Positions 35,489 through 44,669 of a stretch of DNA of 64,000 nucleotides are shown piece by piece (the stretch's first letter is position 1; each line of letters begins with the position of its first letter). The notes under the pieces are model-generated. The model was not told where the DNA came from, searched no databases, and was given only the letters and a program-made list of their open reading frames with translations. A program made the position numbers and the translations under genes. Source of the DNA: Vibrio fluvialis (GTDB lineage: Bacteria; Pseudomonadota; Gammaproteobacteria; Enterobacterales; Vibrionaceae). The stretch spans positions 1,488,001-1,552,000 of the forward strand of contig NZ_UHIP01000002.1 of assembly GCF_900460245.1 (NCBI RefSeq). The letters run 5' to 3'.

Positions 35489-35881
35489 TGGTAGACACCT
35501 TTTAGTTAAACAAAATGACTAACAGAGAGATGCTTATTAGCCGCAAAAGATACCCAGAAGAATTTAAAATTGAAGTGGTAAAACAGATCACGGAAAAATT
35601 CATAGTGTGGCTGATGCCCCAACTTCTTAGGGACAACTACCGAAGCATGAGTCGTCGAGGCAATTCTTGGGATAATAAACCCTATGGAGAGACTATTTAG
35701 ACGCCTAAGAACTGAACGGGTACGAGCAACAGGTTACTTGAACCAAACTCAAACGAAGAAAGATGTCAGCTATTATTTGATGAACTACTATAATCGGCAA
35801 TGGTTTCATCAAGAAAATGATGAGCTGCCGCCAGTCAATACCGAAAATCGACTTGAATCTGTGTCCGGAATTTGTTGACCA
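35489..35881 (+). mobile_element. Internally deleted IS3-family element
   Basis: The element starts TGGTAGACACC and ends GTTGACCA, which are rough inverted ends. Only about 393 bases remain, against the 1.2-1.3 kb usual for IS3 elements. The interior holds the start of an OrfA and the end of an OrfB transposase. A matching left-end remnant lies at 27843. Confidence 0.65.
35515..35878 (+). pseudogene. IS3-family transposase remnant (orfA start joined to orfB end)
   Basis: The first frame gives RKRYPEEFKIEVVKQITEK, the start of an OrfA helix-turn-helix, then jumps to DNYRSMSRRGNSWDNKPYGETI from the OrfB catalytic core. The next frame (from 35684) gives MERLFRRLRTERVRATGYL and ends with DVSYYLMNYYNRQWFHQEND and NRLESVSGIC. 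Most of the DDE domain is deleted and the parts are out of frame. Confidence 0.82.
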
Positions 35882-36076
35882 TAGATGAAGTCGTCAAACG
35901 GGCTTACCCTAATGTGAAGATTCCCGCATTATGATAAAAATGCTAAAATGAAACCCATCAAGCTGTAGTGATCGAGTTTTGTTAAAAATGGTCACACACA
36001 AAATCAATAAATTGATTTGGTACCCCACTCGATACCCCACCAGGCACAAAGAAAACATTTAAGGCAATAAATTCAA
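35881..36076. other. Right junction between island and ylqF
   Basis: An 18-codon open tail (IDEVVKRAYPNVKIPAL then stop, 35881-35934) may be the end of a gene destroyed by the IS. A CCCCACTCGATACCCCACCA stretch near 36023 resembles the end of a tRNA-type attachment site, but no tRNA folds there. The island edge is probably between 35935 and 36076. Confidence 0.35.
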
Positions 36077-37021
36077 ATGGTTAACAATAATATCCAATGG
36101 TTTCCAGGCCACATGCACAAAGCGCGCAAGGAGATCGAAGAAGCGATTCCTCAGGTTGATGTGATCATCGAAGTGCTCGATGCGCGTATCCCTTTCAGCA
36201 GCGAAAACCCCATGATTTCTCAACTGCGTGGTGAAAAGCCCGTGGTAAAAGTGCTGAACAAGCGCGACCTTGCCGATCCGGAATTGACCCAGCTTTGGAT
36301 TGAGCATCTGGAAAAAGAAAAGGGTGTAAAAGCGATGGCCATCACCACGTCGAACACTCAAGAAGTGCACAAGATTCTTGAGCTGTGCCGTAAACTGGCT
36401 CCGCACCGTGAAGAGATTGGTAAAAACATTCGCACCATGATCATGGGCATTCCTAACGTGGGTAAATCGACCATCATCAATACGCTCGCTGGCCGCGTCA
36501 TCGCGCAAACGGGCAACCAACCGGCGGTCACTCGTCGTCAGCAGCGCATCAATCTGCAAAACGGAATTGTGTTGTCAGACACTCCGGGAATCCTGTGGCC
36601 AAAAGTTGAAAACCCGCACAGTGGCTTTCGCTTAGCCGCGACGGGCGCAGTGAAAGATACAGCGATGGAATACGATGAAGTGGCGTTCTATACGGTGGAG
36701 TATCTGGCAGCACACTACCCAGAGAAGCTGAAAGAGCGTTACCAAATCGAAGAGACGCCAGAATCCGATGTTGAATGGATGGAAGCGATTGGCCGTAAAC
36801 GTGGTGCCCTGCGCGCTGGTGCGCGTGTTGACTTACACAAAGCGTCTGAAATTCTGCTGCACGAACTTCGTCAGGGTATTATCGGTCAAATCACTCTGGA
36901 ATTGCCTGAGATGATCACTCAAGAGCTGATCGAAGTGGAAATCGCAGAAGCCCGTAAAGCTGAAGAGAAAGCCAAAATCAAAGAAGAGCGTCGCAAGCGT
37001 TACCTACGCAACAAACGCTGA
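36077..37021 (+). CDS. ylqF: YlqF/RbgA-family ribosome biogenesis GTPase
   Basis: This 314-residue protein has the circularly permuted GTPase order: NKRD (G4) at 61-64, then GIPNVGKST (G1) at 124-132, then DTPGILWPK (G3) near 173. The start WFPGHMHKARKEI is diagnostic for the family. RbgA-type proteins act in late 50S assembly. The C-terminus is a basic helix (KAEEKAKIKEERRKRYLRNKR). A bidirectional terminator separates it from the next, convergent gene. It is the first core gene to the right of the island. Confidence 0.93.
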   Translation: MVNNNIQWFPGHMHKARKEIEEAIPQVDVIIEVLDARIPFSSENPMISQLRGEKPVVKVLNKRDLADPELTQLWIEHLEKEKGVKAMAITTSNTQEVHKILELCRKLAPHREEIGKNIRTMIMGIPNVGKSTIINTLAGRVIAQTGNQPAVTRRQQRINLQNGIVLSDTPGILWPKVENPHSGFRLAATGAVKDTAMEYDEVAFYTVEYLAAHYPEKLKERYQIEETPESDVEWMEAIGRKRGALRAGARVDLHKASEILLHELRQGIIGQITLELPEMITQELIEVEIAEARKAEEKAKIKEERRKRYLRNKR

Positions 37022-37033
37022 CTTGTTGAATAG

Positions 37034-37062
37034 AAAAAGGGCGATGCGATATCGCCCTTTTT
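37034..37062. terminator. Bidirectional terminator
   Basis: AAAAAGGGCGAT pairs with ATCGCCCTTTTT around a 5-base loop, with T runs on both strands. It serves ylqF and the convergent GTPase gene. Confidence 0.9.
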
Positions 37063-37078
37063 GTTACCTGATTTTTAT

Positions 37079-38068
37079 TTACGGCTTTTCGATACCAGCA
37101 AGCTGCAGCAAAATATCTTCCAACTGAGCCCACGGCATCAGTTGCGAATCGATGACTTCGATGCGGGATTCAAAACCTTCCAGGCTCATTTCATTCACGG
37201 AAACTACGCCATTGGCCACATTAAAGGCATAACAGCCGCGTTCCGTATTCACCACAGCTTTGACGCGTTCTGCCGTTAATTCGCTGAATAGTGAGAACAA
37301 ACCATCAAATGGGAATCGGTATTCCGCACCAAACAACCAACCACAACTAAAGTAGCCCTGACCTTTGTTTTCACGACGCAGGAACGGTTGTTTTGGATCG
37401 AGCTGGAATTGGGGTTCCATGGCCGCATGATGATGGTGATGTTCTTCAACACGATGTGATGCGCCGTTTTCCAAACGTTCAATATCCAGCACTTCCAACG
37501 GCAGATGACCTTGAGTCACCAACTTGTGAAACACTTTGGCAGGCGTTTGAACCGTCACCCAGTCGTTAAATGCATCGATATCGTCAGCAGTACACTCATC
37601 CACTTTATTCCCGATGATCACATCAGCACTGGCTAATTGGTCATTGAAGTTCTGATTGGTGGTGTATTTCTCATCACGCAGATTACGTGGGTCAACCAGC
37701 GCGATGGTGGCTTTCAAATCGACGTGATCTTGATACTGAACAGAAGTCAGTGTGGCAATGACCTGTTTCGGATGACCAAGGCCGGTCGGTTCAATGATTA
37801 AACGATCCGGCTTTTGACGCAACAATGCATTGATACCAACCGACATCGGTACACCAGCGGTACAACACATGCAGCCGCCAGGTACTTCTTTAATCAACGC
37901 ACCATGCTCCGACATCATCGCGCCATCGATACCGATTTCGCCGAATTCATTGACCAGTAACGCCCATTTTTCATGCTGCGGTTTATTCTTGAGAAGATTG
38001 AGAATCGTTGTGGTTTTACCCACGCCGAGGAAGCCCGTAATGATATTGGTAGGAACTTTAGTTGTCAT
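37079..38068 (-). CDS. COG0523 / G3E-family metal-handling GTPase (CobW/YjiA-like)
   Basis: The protein is 329 residues from the ATG at 38068, which has AAGGAG 7 bases upstream. Walker A GFLGVGKTT is at 12-20, the metal-binding CMCC at 66-69, and a His-rich loop (RVEEHHHHHAAME) near 210 precedes the C-terminal CobW domain. Family members deliver zinc, cobalt or iron to client enzymes, or store zinc. The His cluster favours zinc. No clear Zur box was found upstream. The gene stands alone. Confidence 0.9.
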   Translation of the reverse strand: MTTKVPTNIITGFLGVGKTTTILNLLKNKPQHEKWALLVNEFGEIGIDGAMMSEHGALIKEVPGGCMCCTAGVPMSVGINALLRQKPDRLIIEPTGLGHPKQVIATLTSVQYQDHVDLKATIALVDPRNLRDEKYTTNQNFNDQLASADVIIGNKVDECTADDIDAFNDWVTVQTPAKVFHKLVTQGHLPLEVLDIERLENGASHRVEEHHHHHAAMEPQFQLDPKQPFLRRENKGQGYFSCGWLFGAEYRFPFDGLFSLFSELTAERVKAVVNTERGCYAFNVANGVVSVNEMSLEGFESRIEVIDSQLMPWAQLEDILLQLAGIEKP

Positions 38069-38528
38069 TGAGTCACTCCTTTTGCAGGAGTATACCGAGG
38101 AAAACGTACTAGAGTACACCCCGGAATTTCAAGGGGCATTAACAGCAAAAGGCGCACTACCCAGAGCGCGCCTCGTTCCTCGTAACTCAATCGTGAGTCT
38201 GCGAGTCGGAATATCTATAGATGCAATCCGACCATGTACGAGGGTATTTGATTTGAAATATGTTTGAATCCATCCAAATTGTCTGTAAGGCCCTCATATC
38301 CTCCATAAGAAATGTTCAAATCTGCCTTACAACTTAACTATGGTTCATTTTGCTCAGAAAACAAGTTTTGATAGTAAGTTTTTAACGCCGATCCCGAATT
38401 CGCCAGAACATTCCATAAATCAATCATATGTGAAATTCAATATTGCAACTTTGAAGCTATAGTTGGATGATGTGCAGGGTATAATTCTAGGCCATCCCCC
38501 GTATATCAACACTTGAGGCCCTTTTTAA
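38069..38528. other. Intergenic region between the COG0523 gene and clcA
   Basis: This 460-base gap contains an inverted repeat GTCGGA...TCCGAC (38205-38232) enclosing the palindrome ATCTATAGAT, and a TATAAT (38480-38485) about 45 bases before clcA that may be its -10 box. The -35 is unclear. No gene is evident. Confidence 0.4.
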
Positions 38529-39926
38529 ATGTCTAAGAGAGAGAAATTTAAACACAGTTTACTTGCCAAAGTTCCCAAAGACGCCATCAACCAATTTCTC
38601 TCCAAAGATAAAACCCCGGTTTCCGTTCTGCTTCTGTCCCTTATTGTTGGCATTCTGGCCGGCCTTGTGGGCACTTATTTCGAACACGCGGTGCGTCTGG
38701 TTTCAGAAACCCGCACTGAGTGGCTGAAAAGTGAAATCGGCAGCATGTTACCTTTGTGGTTAGCGGCATTTATTATCAGTGCAGCCCTCGCCTTTATCGG
38801 CTATTTTCTTGTCCATCGGTTTGCCCCTGAAGCAGCCGGTTCAGGTATTCCTGAGATTGAAGGCGCGATGGATGGCATGCGCCCGGTTCGTTGGTGGCGA
38901 GTGCTGCCAGTAAAATTCTTCGGTGGTATGGGCGCGCTGGGTTCGGGTATGGTGCTTGGTCGTGAAGGCCCCACCGTTCAAATGGGCGGTGCCATCGGCC
39001 GAATGGTGACGGACATCTTCCGCATCAAAAATGATGACACCCGACATTCACTTCTTGCCTCCGGTGCTGCAGGCGGTTTGTCTGCCGCCTTTAACGCTCC
39101 GTTAGCCGGAATCATGTTTGTGATCGAGGAGATGCGCCCCCAGTTTCGCTACACCCTAATTTCTGTGCGCGCTGTGATTATCTCATCGGTTGCTGCCAAT
39201 ATTGTTTTCCGTATGGTTAACAGCCAGGAAGCGGTGATTACCATGCCGCAGTATCAGGCACCAAGCCTGCCAACACTGGGACTGTTCTTATTGCTGGGTA
39301 TGCTGTTTGGCGTGTTCGGCGTCCTGTTCAATCATTTGGTCACCGTGGCCCAGGATATTTTCGTTAAGATCCATCGCAATGATCGTAAACGTTATCTGAT
39401 CACTGGTTCTTTGCTGGGTGGCTGTTTTGGTTTAACCCTGCTCTACATTCCTGAGCTGACTGGTGGCGGTATTTCGTTAATTCCAACCATCACCAATGGT
39501 GGATACAGCGCTAACATTTTGCTGTTGCTGTTTGTCGGCCGCGTGCTGACCACGCTGCTCTGTTTTGGCTCGGGAGCCCCTGGCGGTATTTTCGCACCGA
39601 TGCTGGCACTGGGTACTCTGTTTGGTTACGCATTTGGCCTCATCGCGAAAAGCCTGCTGCCAGAAATGGATATCGAACCTGGCATGTTTGCGATTGCAGG
39701 CATGGGGGCATTATTTGCAGCCACGGTACGGGCTCCAATTACAGGCATTCTGCTGGTCATTGAAATGACCAACAACTATTACCTCATTCTGCCACTGATC
39801 ATCACCAGCCTTGGCGCCGTGGTGTTTGCGCAGATGTTTGGTGGTCAGCCGATCTACAGTCAGTTGCTACATCGAACGCTGAAAAACGAAAAACTTCGTC
39901 AACAGGATCTGCCGCAGCAGGAGTAG
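38529..39926 (+). CDS. clcA: H+/Cl- exchange transporter ClcA
   Basis: This 465-residue CLC transporter has the selectivity motifs GSGIPE (104-109), GREGP (144-148) with gating Glu146, the internal proton glutamate in EEMRPQFRY (Glu201), and GAPGGIFAP. The length and sequence fit the bacterial H+/Cl- exchangers. In enterics ClcA supports extreme acid resistance, and in V. cholerae it affects intestinal fitness. Its transcript ends at a strong terminator after the stop. Confidence 0.96.
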   Translation: MSKREKFKHSLLAKVPKDAINQFLSKDKTPVSVLLLSLIVGILAGLVGTYFEHAVRLVSETRTEWLKSEIGSMLPLWLAAFIISAALAFIGYFLVHRFAPEAAGSGIPEIEGAMDGMRPVRWWRVLPVKFFGGMGALGSGMVLGREGPTVQMGGAIGRMVTDIFRIKNDDTRHSLLASGAAGGLSAAFNAPLAGIMFVIEEMRPQFRYTLISVRAVIISSVAANIVFRMVNSQEAVITMPQYQAPSLPTLGLFLLLGMLFGVFGVLFNHLVTVAQDIFVKIHRNDRKRYLITGSLLGGCFGLTLLYIPELTGGGISLIPTITNGGYSANILLLLFVGRVLTTLLCFGSGAPGGIFAPMLALGTLFGYAFGLIAKSLLPEMDIEPGMFAIAGMGALFAATVRAPITGILLVIEMTNNYYLILPLIITSLGAVVFAQMFGGQPIYSQLLHRTLKNEKLRQQDLPQQE

Positions 39927-39992
39927 TTTTGTTTATCAATTTGTGACTGTAACACGCAGAATTGTTACACAAATTTATCCAATTCTTGATAG

Positions 39993-40035
39993 AATCGCCG
40001 CGCACTTAACATTGAGTACGCGGCGATTGTTTTTT
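39993..40035 (+). terminator. Rho-independent terminator of clcA
   Basis: AATCGCCGCG (39993) pairs with CGCGGCGATT (to 40028), followed by GTTTTTT. It lies 67 bases after clcA and before the TehA-like gene. Confidence 0.88.
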
Positions 40036-40087
40036 AACACATTCTCGCCCTGTTCGGTGCCGTTAGACGTCAATAAAAGGGAGTTTG

Positions 40088-41047
40088 GTGTTGAACTGGA
40101 AAAGACTGATTCAGGTACAAAGTGTTCCGCCTTCGCAGGCAGCACTGGCATTGGGTGTGATTGGCCTTGGTCAGGCTTGGGCACTCTATGTTCCGGAAAT
40201 CGGTTTAGCCCTTCGTCCTTACTTAGTCGTCGCTGGCGCTATTTTGCTGCTTCCGGTACTCGCACGTTACCTCACCAGTTATTCCACCTTTATCAACGAT
40301 ATCCGTCATCCGTTGTCGGGGAGCCTGATGGCGCCGATGAGTATGGCGTTGCTCATCCTGTGTGACTATCTGGCTGTCATCTCCCCCACCATTGCGTATC
40401 CGATTTGGGCCATAGCCCTTTTGCTGCACTTCACCATGATGATGCTGTTCTTCAGCTTTCAATTGCTCGATTTTAAAATGTCGAACATTGTACCGAGCTG
40501 GTTTCTTTACCCCGTCGGTTTGATCAGTAGTTCACTGGCTGGCACTCAGTTTGGCCACACGCTGTTTTCGGAAACCCTGGTTACCGTATGCATCGCTATC
40601 TATTTCTTCATGTTACCGCTGGTGCTGTACCGCTTGGTCTTTGAGGGTATGCTACCAAGACGAGCCCGACCGACCTTGGCCATTATGGCCGCCCCGATTA
40701 ACCTCACCCTTGCCAGCTATCTGGTGAATTTCCCACACCCTGACCCAATCCTGACCGGCGCGCTGGCTGGCATTGCCATTACCATGACGCTGCTGATTTA
40801 TCTCTGCTATATCCGCCTGCTGCGATTAAAGTTCCAGCCATCTATTGCCGCGGTGACGTTCCCTTCCGTAATCAGTGCAATTGCCATGCATCGCCTGACC
40901 AGCTTCTTTCAGGATCAGTTCCCACATTGGCACTGGCTGCACAGTTTCGGTTTGTTCGAATTAAGTGTCGCAACCGGATTAGTCATCTGGGTGTCTTACG
41001 GGTACGTCAAAATGTACTGGCCTGAGATATTCCCAAAAGCTCAATAA
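40088..41047 (+). CDS. TehA/SLAC1-family channel or transporter
   Basis: The protein is about 319 residues with ten predicted membrane segments and the family pattern SVPPSQAALALGVIGLGQAW, then HPLSGSLMAPMSMALLI, and MAAPINLTLASYLV. Homologues include tellurite-resistance TehA and plant SLAC1 anion channels. GTG at 40088 is the likely start, after AAAAGGGAG; TTG at 40085 or 40091 also fit. The transported ion cannot be deduced, but another anion carrier (ClcA) is adjacent. Confidence 0.85.
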   Translation: MLNWKRLIQVQSVPPSQAALALGVIGLGQAWALYVPEIGLALRPYLVVAGAILLLPVLARYLTSYSTFINDIRHPLSGSLMAPMSMALLILCDYLAVISPTIAYPIWAIALLLHFTMMMLFFSFQLLDFKMSNIVPSWFLYPVGLISSSLAGTQFGHTLFSETLVTVCIAIYFFMLPLVLYRLVFEGMLPRRARPTLAIMAAPINLTLASYLVNFPHPDPILTGALAGIAITMTLLIYLCYIRLLRLKFQPSIAAVTFPSVISAIAMHRLTSFFQDQFPHWHWLHSFGLFELSVATGLVIWVSYGYVKMYWPEIFPKAQ

Positions 41048-41265
41048 TATTGAATCTTTAGATTTATTTAATATTACGCGTTGCACGCGTTTATTTGTAT
41101 CGCACTCGCCGAGTGTAATGTTTATGGCGGAATAGCAAACTCAATATAACTCAGTTTGCTGTTGCTTCCAAAATATTCAAATTTGGCGAATGCATTTTTA
41201 CTCAACATCATCCATATATCCTTTGTCAGCTGGCATTAAATTTTAATTAGAAGGATATTTTCACC

Positions 41266-42447
41266 ATGAAAACTGATGCCAAAAATAATCGGTTACCTGA
41301 GTTTATTCAGGACCGTTTAAATTTCTTCGTTCGCGATTTAATTCAAAGTAATAACAACGGTAAACATCTGGTATTAGGTAAACGCCCTTCACAAGGCGAT
41401 ATTGTTTTACAAAGCAACGATTACCTCAGTCTGGCTAACCATCCGTTGATTCGTGCGCGTTTGAAAAAGGCCATCGACGATACTCATGACAGCGTCTTTA
41501 TGTCGGCGATTTTCCTGCAGGATGATGAGTCGAAACCAAGCCTGGAACATCAACTGGCAGAGTTCGCTCACTTTGACTCCTGCCTGCTGTCGCAATCGGG
41601 CTGGAATGCCAATACCGCTTTGCTGCAAACCATCTGCGCGCCAGGAAGTAATGTCTATATCGACTTCTTTGCTCATATGTCTATGTGGGAAGGCGCTCGT
41701 TACGCGAATGCCACTATTCATCCGTTTATGCACAACAACTGCGACCATTTACTTAAGCAGATAAAACGCCATGGCCCGGGAATTATCGTCGTCGATTCAA
41801 TCTACAGCACCATTGGCACCATTGCGCCGCTAGCTGAATTAGTCGCGATCGCTAAAGAGACCGGCAGCGCTATTCTCGTTGATGAATCGCACTCTCTTGG
41901 CACCCACGGTAAGAATGGCGCAGGTTTACTGGCAGAGTTAGGTTTATCTGATCAAGTGGATTTTATGACTGCGAGCCTGGCAAAAACGTTTGCTTATCGG
42001 GCGGGAGTTATCTGGGCAAATAATAACGTCAATCAGTGCGTTCCATTCGTGGGTTATCCGGCGATATTCAGCTCAACAATTTTGCCTTATGAAATTGCAG
42101 CTCTCGAAGCAACGCTGGATGTGATTAAATCCGCCGATGAACGACGTGAGCGTTTATTTCATAATACACATATATTGTCTAAGGGATTAAATAGCCTTGG
42201 TATTAATATTCGCAGTCAATCGCAAATAATAGCGTTAGAAACTGGAGATGAAAGAAATACAGAAAAAGTCCGCGATTATTTAGAAGATAACGGTATTTTT
42301 GGCGCAGTATTTTGCCGACCAGCCACATCGAAAACTAAGAATATTATTCGCTTGTCATTAACCAGTTCTGTCACTGCTGAACAGATCGACCGTATTTTAT
42401 CGGTCTGCCAAAATGCGGTAAACAGAAGCGACCTTTACTTTAAATAA
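41266..42447 (+). CDS. cqsA: CAI-1 autoinducer synthase CqsA
   Basis: This 393-residue protein matches V. cholerae CqsA closely ([60 protein letters not shown] with PLP-lysine K240, and [17 protein letters not shown]). It is an alpha-oxoamine synthase-type enzyme that joins an acyl-CoA to S-adenosylmethionine to make the amino form of CAI-1. AGAAGGA precedes the ATG. A 218-base leader region contains CACTCGCCGAGTG (41103-41115), a short dyad. It converges on cqsS, its receptor gene. Confidence 0.97.
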   Translation: MKTDAKNNRLPEFIQDRLNFFVRDLIQSNNNGKHLVLGKRPSQGDIVLQSNDYLSLANHPLIRARLKKAIDDTHDSVFMSAIFLQDDESKPSLEHQLAEFAHFDSCLLSQSGWNANTALLQTICAPGSNVYIDFFAHMSMWEGARYANATIHPFMHNNCDHLLKQIKRHGPGIIVVDSIYSTIGTIAPLAELVAIAKETGSAILVDESHSLGTHGKNGAGLLAELGLSDQVDFMTASLAKTFAYRAGVIWANNNVNQCVPFVGYPAIFSSTILPYEIAALEATLDVIKSADERRERLFHNTHILSKGLNSLGINIRSQSQIIALETGDERNTEKVRDYLEDNGIFGAVFCRPATSKTKNIIRLSLTSSVTAEQIDRILSVCQNAVNRSDLYFK

Positions 42448-42458
42448 CCACGGGAGAC

Positions 42459-42486
42459 CTAGCTCTGGACCTCCGTTCAGAGCTAG
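42459..42486. terminator. Hairpin between convergent cqsA and cqsS
   Basis: CTAGCTCTG pairs with CAGAGCTAG; the right arm contains the cqsS stop codon (42483-42485). There is no T run, so termination is plausible but unproven. Confidence 0.5.
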
Positions 42487-44531
42487 ATCCAGTTTGCCAG
42501 TTTACCAAGTAGTTTGTCTTTATCAGCGGGTTTAACGATGTAGTCGTTCATGCCCGATTTATGAATTTTTTCGATCGTCATCGGGCTGTTATCGCCCGTA
42601 TGCCCGACAATAGGAATGTGGCGGTACGGCTTGTCCGAATCACGAATAACCCGTGTTGCTTCTATGCCATCGATAAACGGCATTTCGATATCCATCAGGA
42701 TCAAATCGAAATCGCTGCTCTCGACCGCATCCAACGCCTGTTGACCATCATTTGCCTGTACCACTTCATAACCCTGCTTTTCTAGCATCAACGCGGTGAA
42801 GGTACGCAACGACTGGTTATCATCCACCACCAGAATACGGCGTTCATACGTCTGTTTCTTCTGCGGAATCACGTTGCGATCCTGAACCAGTTCCGCGACA
42901 TCAAAGAACAGCTTGTCCAGTTCTTTGTCCGTATCCCGTAACATCTGACGAATGTCCAGCGGCGTTACGCGTAAATGGCGCTCAATATTGATCGGATATT
43001 CCCGCTGTTTATCAAACAGGTAGACAATTTGCGCTTCAGTAAAGTGCAGTTTACTTTCCAGTTCGACCACCGATTGCCAGTGATCTTCAATCTGTTCGAG
43101 ATCCAGCACAATGGCATCATATTCGAATTCATACTCTTCGCGTACCAGAGCTTCCTGCAACGTCACAAGGTGCAGACGGAATCCCTGATAAAACGATGTC
43201 TCACTTAAATGGCGACTCATTAATCCTTGTGTTCCAATATACAGAACGGATTTATTTTTCATCAGATCCAGTTTGATGTGTGAGACTTCCTGCGACTCAT
43301 ACAGAGGGAAACTCAGAGTAAATTCGGTCCATTCCCCCAGCACCGACGCACACGCAATGTTACCGCCAAAAGATTTCATCACTTTGCGGCAGAAGGGTAA
43401 TCCAAGTCCGTAGCTGCCATTTTTACCGAAGGTATAAAAATCTTTAAAAATATCGTCGATGCGATCCGGCGCAATGCCTACGCCATTATCTTTGACCACG
43501 ATGAGGTTCTGATTGCCCTGGGTTTTCAGGGTCACATCAATATGGAATTGCTCGCTGTTCTGATAATAGAAGGCGTTTTTCAGCAAATTATACAGTGCAA
43601 ATTTCAACAGCGTATCACTGCCGAAATAGTCGAAGTCGTCCTCGACCACTAAAGTCACCGATTGACGATCAATCGCACGCTTATAGGAGAACGAATGCAA
43701 CGCGTAGTCAACGACTTCGCGCGCCGACTGCTTCCTGAACGTGGAACGCGATACTCGGTTCTCATCGATCGAGGTCAGTAACAGATCGATGGTTTCATTA
43801 CCGGTGTGAATAACGTCGTCGGCATTATCGAGAATCTCATGCAGCAACGTCAGATCTTGCTCATCAATATGCGCGCCACGTGAGATGTTATTTTGAGCCG
43901 GAAGAATGGAGCGCAATACATCAACCGATGACTTCAATGCACTCAGCGGGTTACGCATTTCATGCGCGATGCCCGCTCCGAACGATTTGGCAATGGAGAC
44001 TTTTGATTCGTGAGAGCTCTGGTTCCTGAAATAAAACAGGTTACCAAACACATAGGTGAATAGGAAAATCGGTACGTACGGCCACAAAATATACTGTTGC
44101 GGCTCATAGTGCTGAATCCAATACACCGCACCGTAGGCTGCCAATATGGATATCGCGGCCTGGAGCAGCATAACTTTGGTCTCATGCACCAGCAGAATGT
44201 GCAGGAATATTGATGCCATAAAGGACATCGCCCATACGGTCGACCAGTCATTCATCAGCATCATATAAGCGAAGAAGAATGGCAGGCAGAAACCTATCAT
44301 AAACAGGTAATAATACGGCAGATACCGCTGCCATAATTTGGGCACGGAATTACGAAACGCGATGCCACCGAACAAACACGAACAAAAGCTTCGTAGCAGC
44401 AACGATTCGTATGGCTGTGGAAAGACGTACTGCCAAATATAGTAGTAGAGTGGAAAACCAATAAAGCCCATCCACCCCACGAGGGTGAGGTTAGGCTCAG
44501 CATACTGGTAAATTTTCTTTACTACTTCCAT
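42483..44531 (-). CDS. cqsS: CAI-1 receptor, hybrid sensor kinase CqsS
   Basis: This 682-residue protein matches V. cholerae CqsS along its length. Six membrane segments (about residues 18-168) bind CAI-1. The phospho-accepting His is H190 in GAGIAHEMRNPLSALK; an ATPase domain with NLLKNAFYY and DNGVGIAPDRI follows; the receiver Asp lies near 614 in LILMDIEMP. It passes phosphate to LuxU/LuxO at low cell density. At the position of V. cholerae Cys170, which sets ligand-tail specificity, this protein has Phe166 (GNLFYFRN), as in V. harveyi. It is convergent with cqsA. Confidence 0.97.
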   Translation of the reverse strand: MEVVKKIYQYAEPNLTLVGWMGFIGFPLYYYIWQYVFPQPYESLLLRSFCSCLFGGIAFRNSVPKLWQRYLPYYYLFMIGFCLPFFFAYMMLMNDWSTVWAMSFMASIFLHILLVHETKVMLLQAAISILAAYGAVYWIQHYEPQQYILWPYVPIFLFTYVFGNLFYFRNQSSHESKVSIAKSFGAGIAHEMRNPLSALKSSVDVLRSILPAQNNISRGAHIDEQDLTLLHEILDNADDVIHTGNETIDLLLTSIDENRVSRSTFRKQSAREVVDYALHSFSYKRAIDRQSVTLVVEDDFDYFGSDTLLKFALYNLLKNAFYYQNSEQFHIDVTLKTQGNQNLIVVKDNGVGIAPDRIDDIFKDFYTFGKNGSYGLGLPFCRKVMKSFGGNIACASVLGEWTEFTLSFPLYESQEVSHIKLDLMKNKSVLYIGTQGLMSRHLSETSFYQGFRLHLVTLQEALVREEYEFEYDAIVLDLEQIEDHWQSVVELESKLHFTEAQIVYLFDKQREYPINIERHLRVTPLDIRQMLRDTDKELDKLFFDVAELVQDRNVIPQKKQTYERRILVVDDNQSLRTFTALMLEKQGYEVVQANDGQQALDAVESSDFDLILMDIEMPFIDGIEATRVIRDSDKPYRHIPIVGHTGDNSPMTIEKIHKSGMNDYIVKPADKDKLLGKLANWI

Positions 44532-44669
44532 GTGCTCTTACCAAACTCTGATTTAATCATTATTAGACGAGTTACTATTTTATCTGCTGTTCAACAAACA
44601 GTGACGGCTTCCATAATGCACTACTAATAACACGTAGCACAAATGAAACCGGATGCCTACTACAACCAG

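Noticed and set aside
36023..36050. CCCCACTCGATACCCCACCA looks like a tRNA 3' end
   Set aside because: No acceptor, anticodon or T-arm partners are found upstream, so no tRNA gene is called; at most it is an attachment-site remnant.
38120..38528. Long plus-strand open frame and inverted repeat near the COG0523 gene
   Set aside because: The frame is antisense to the GTPase gene with no ribosome site or family match; the inverted repeat GTCGGA...TCCGAC has no T run and no clear role.
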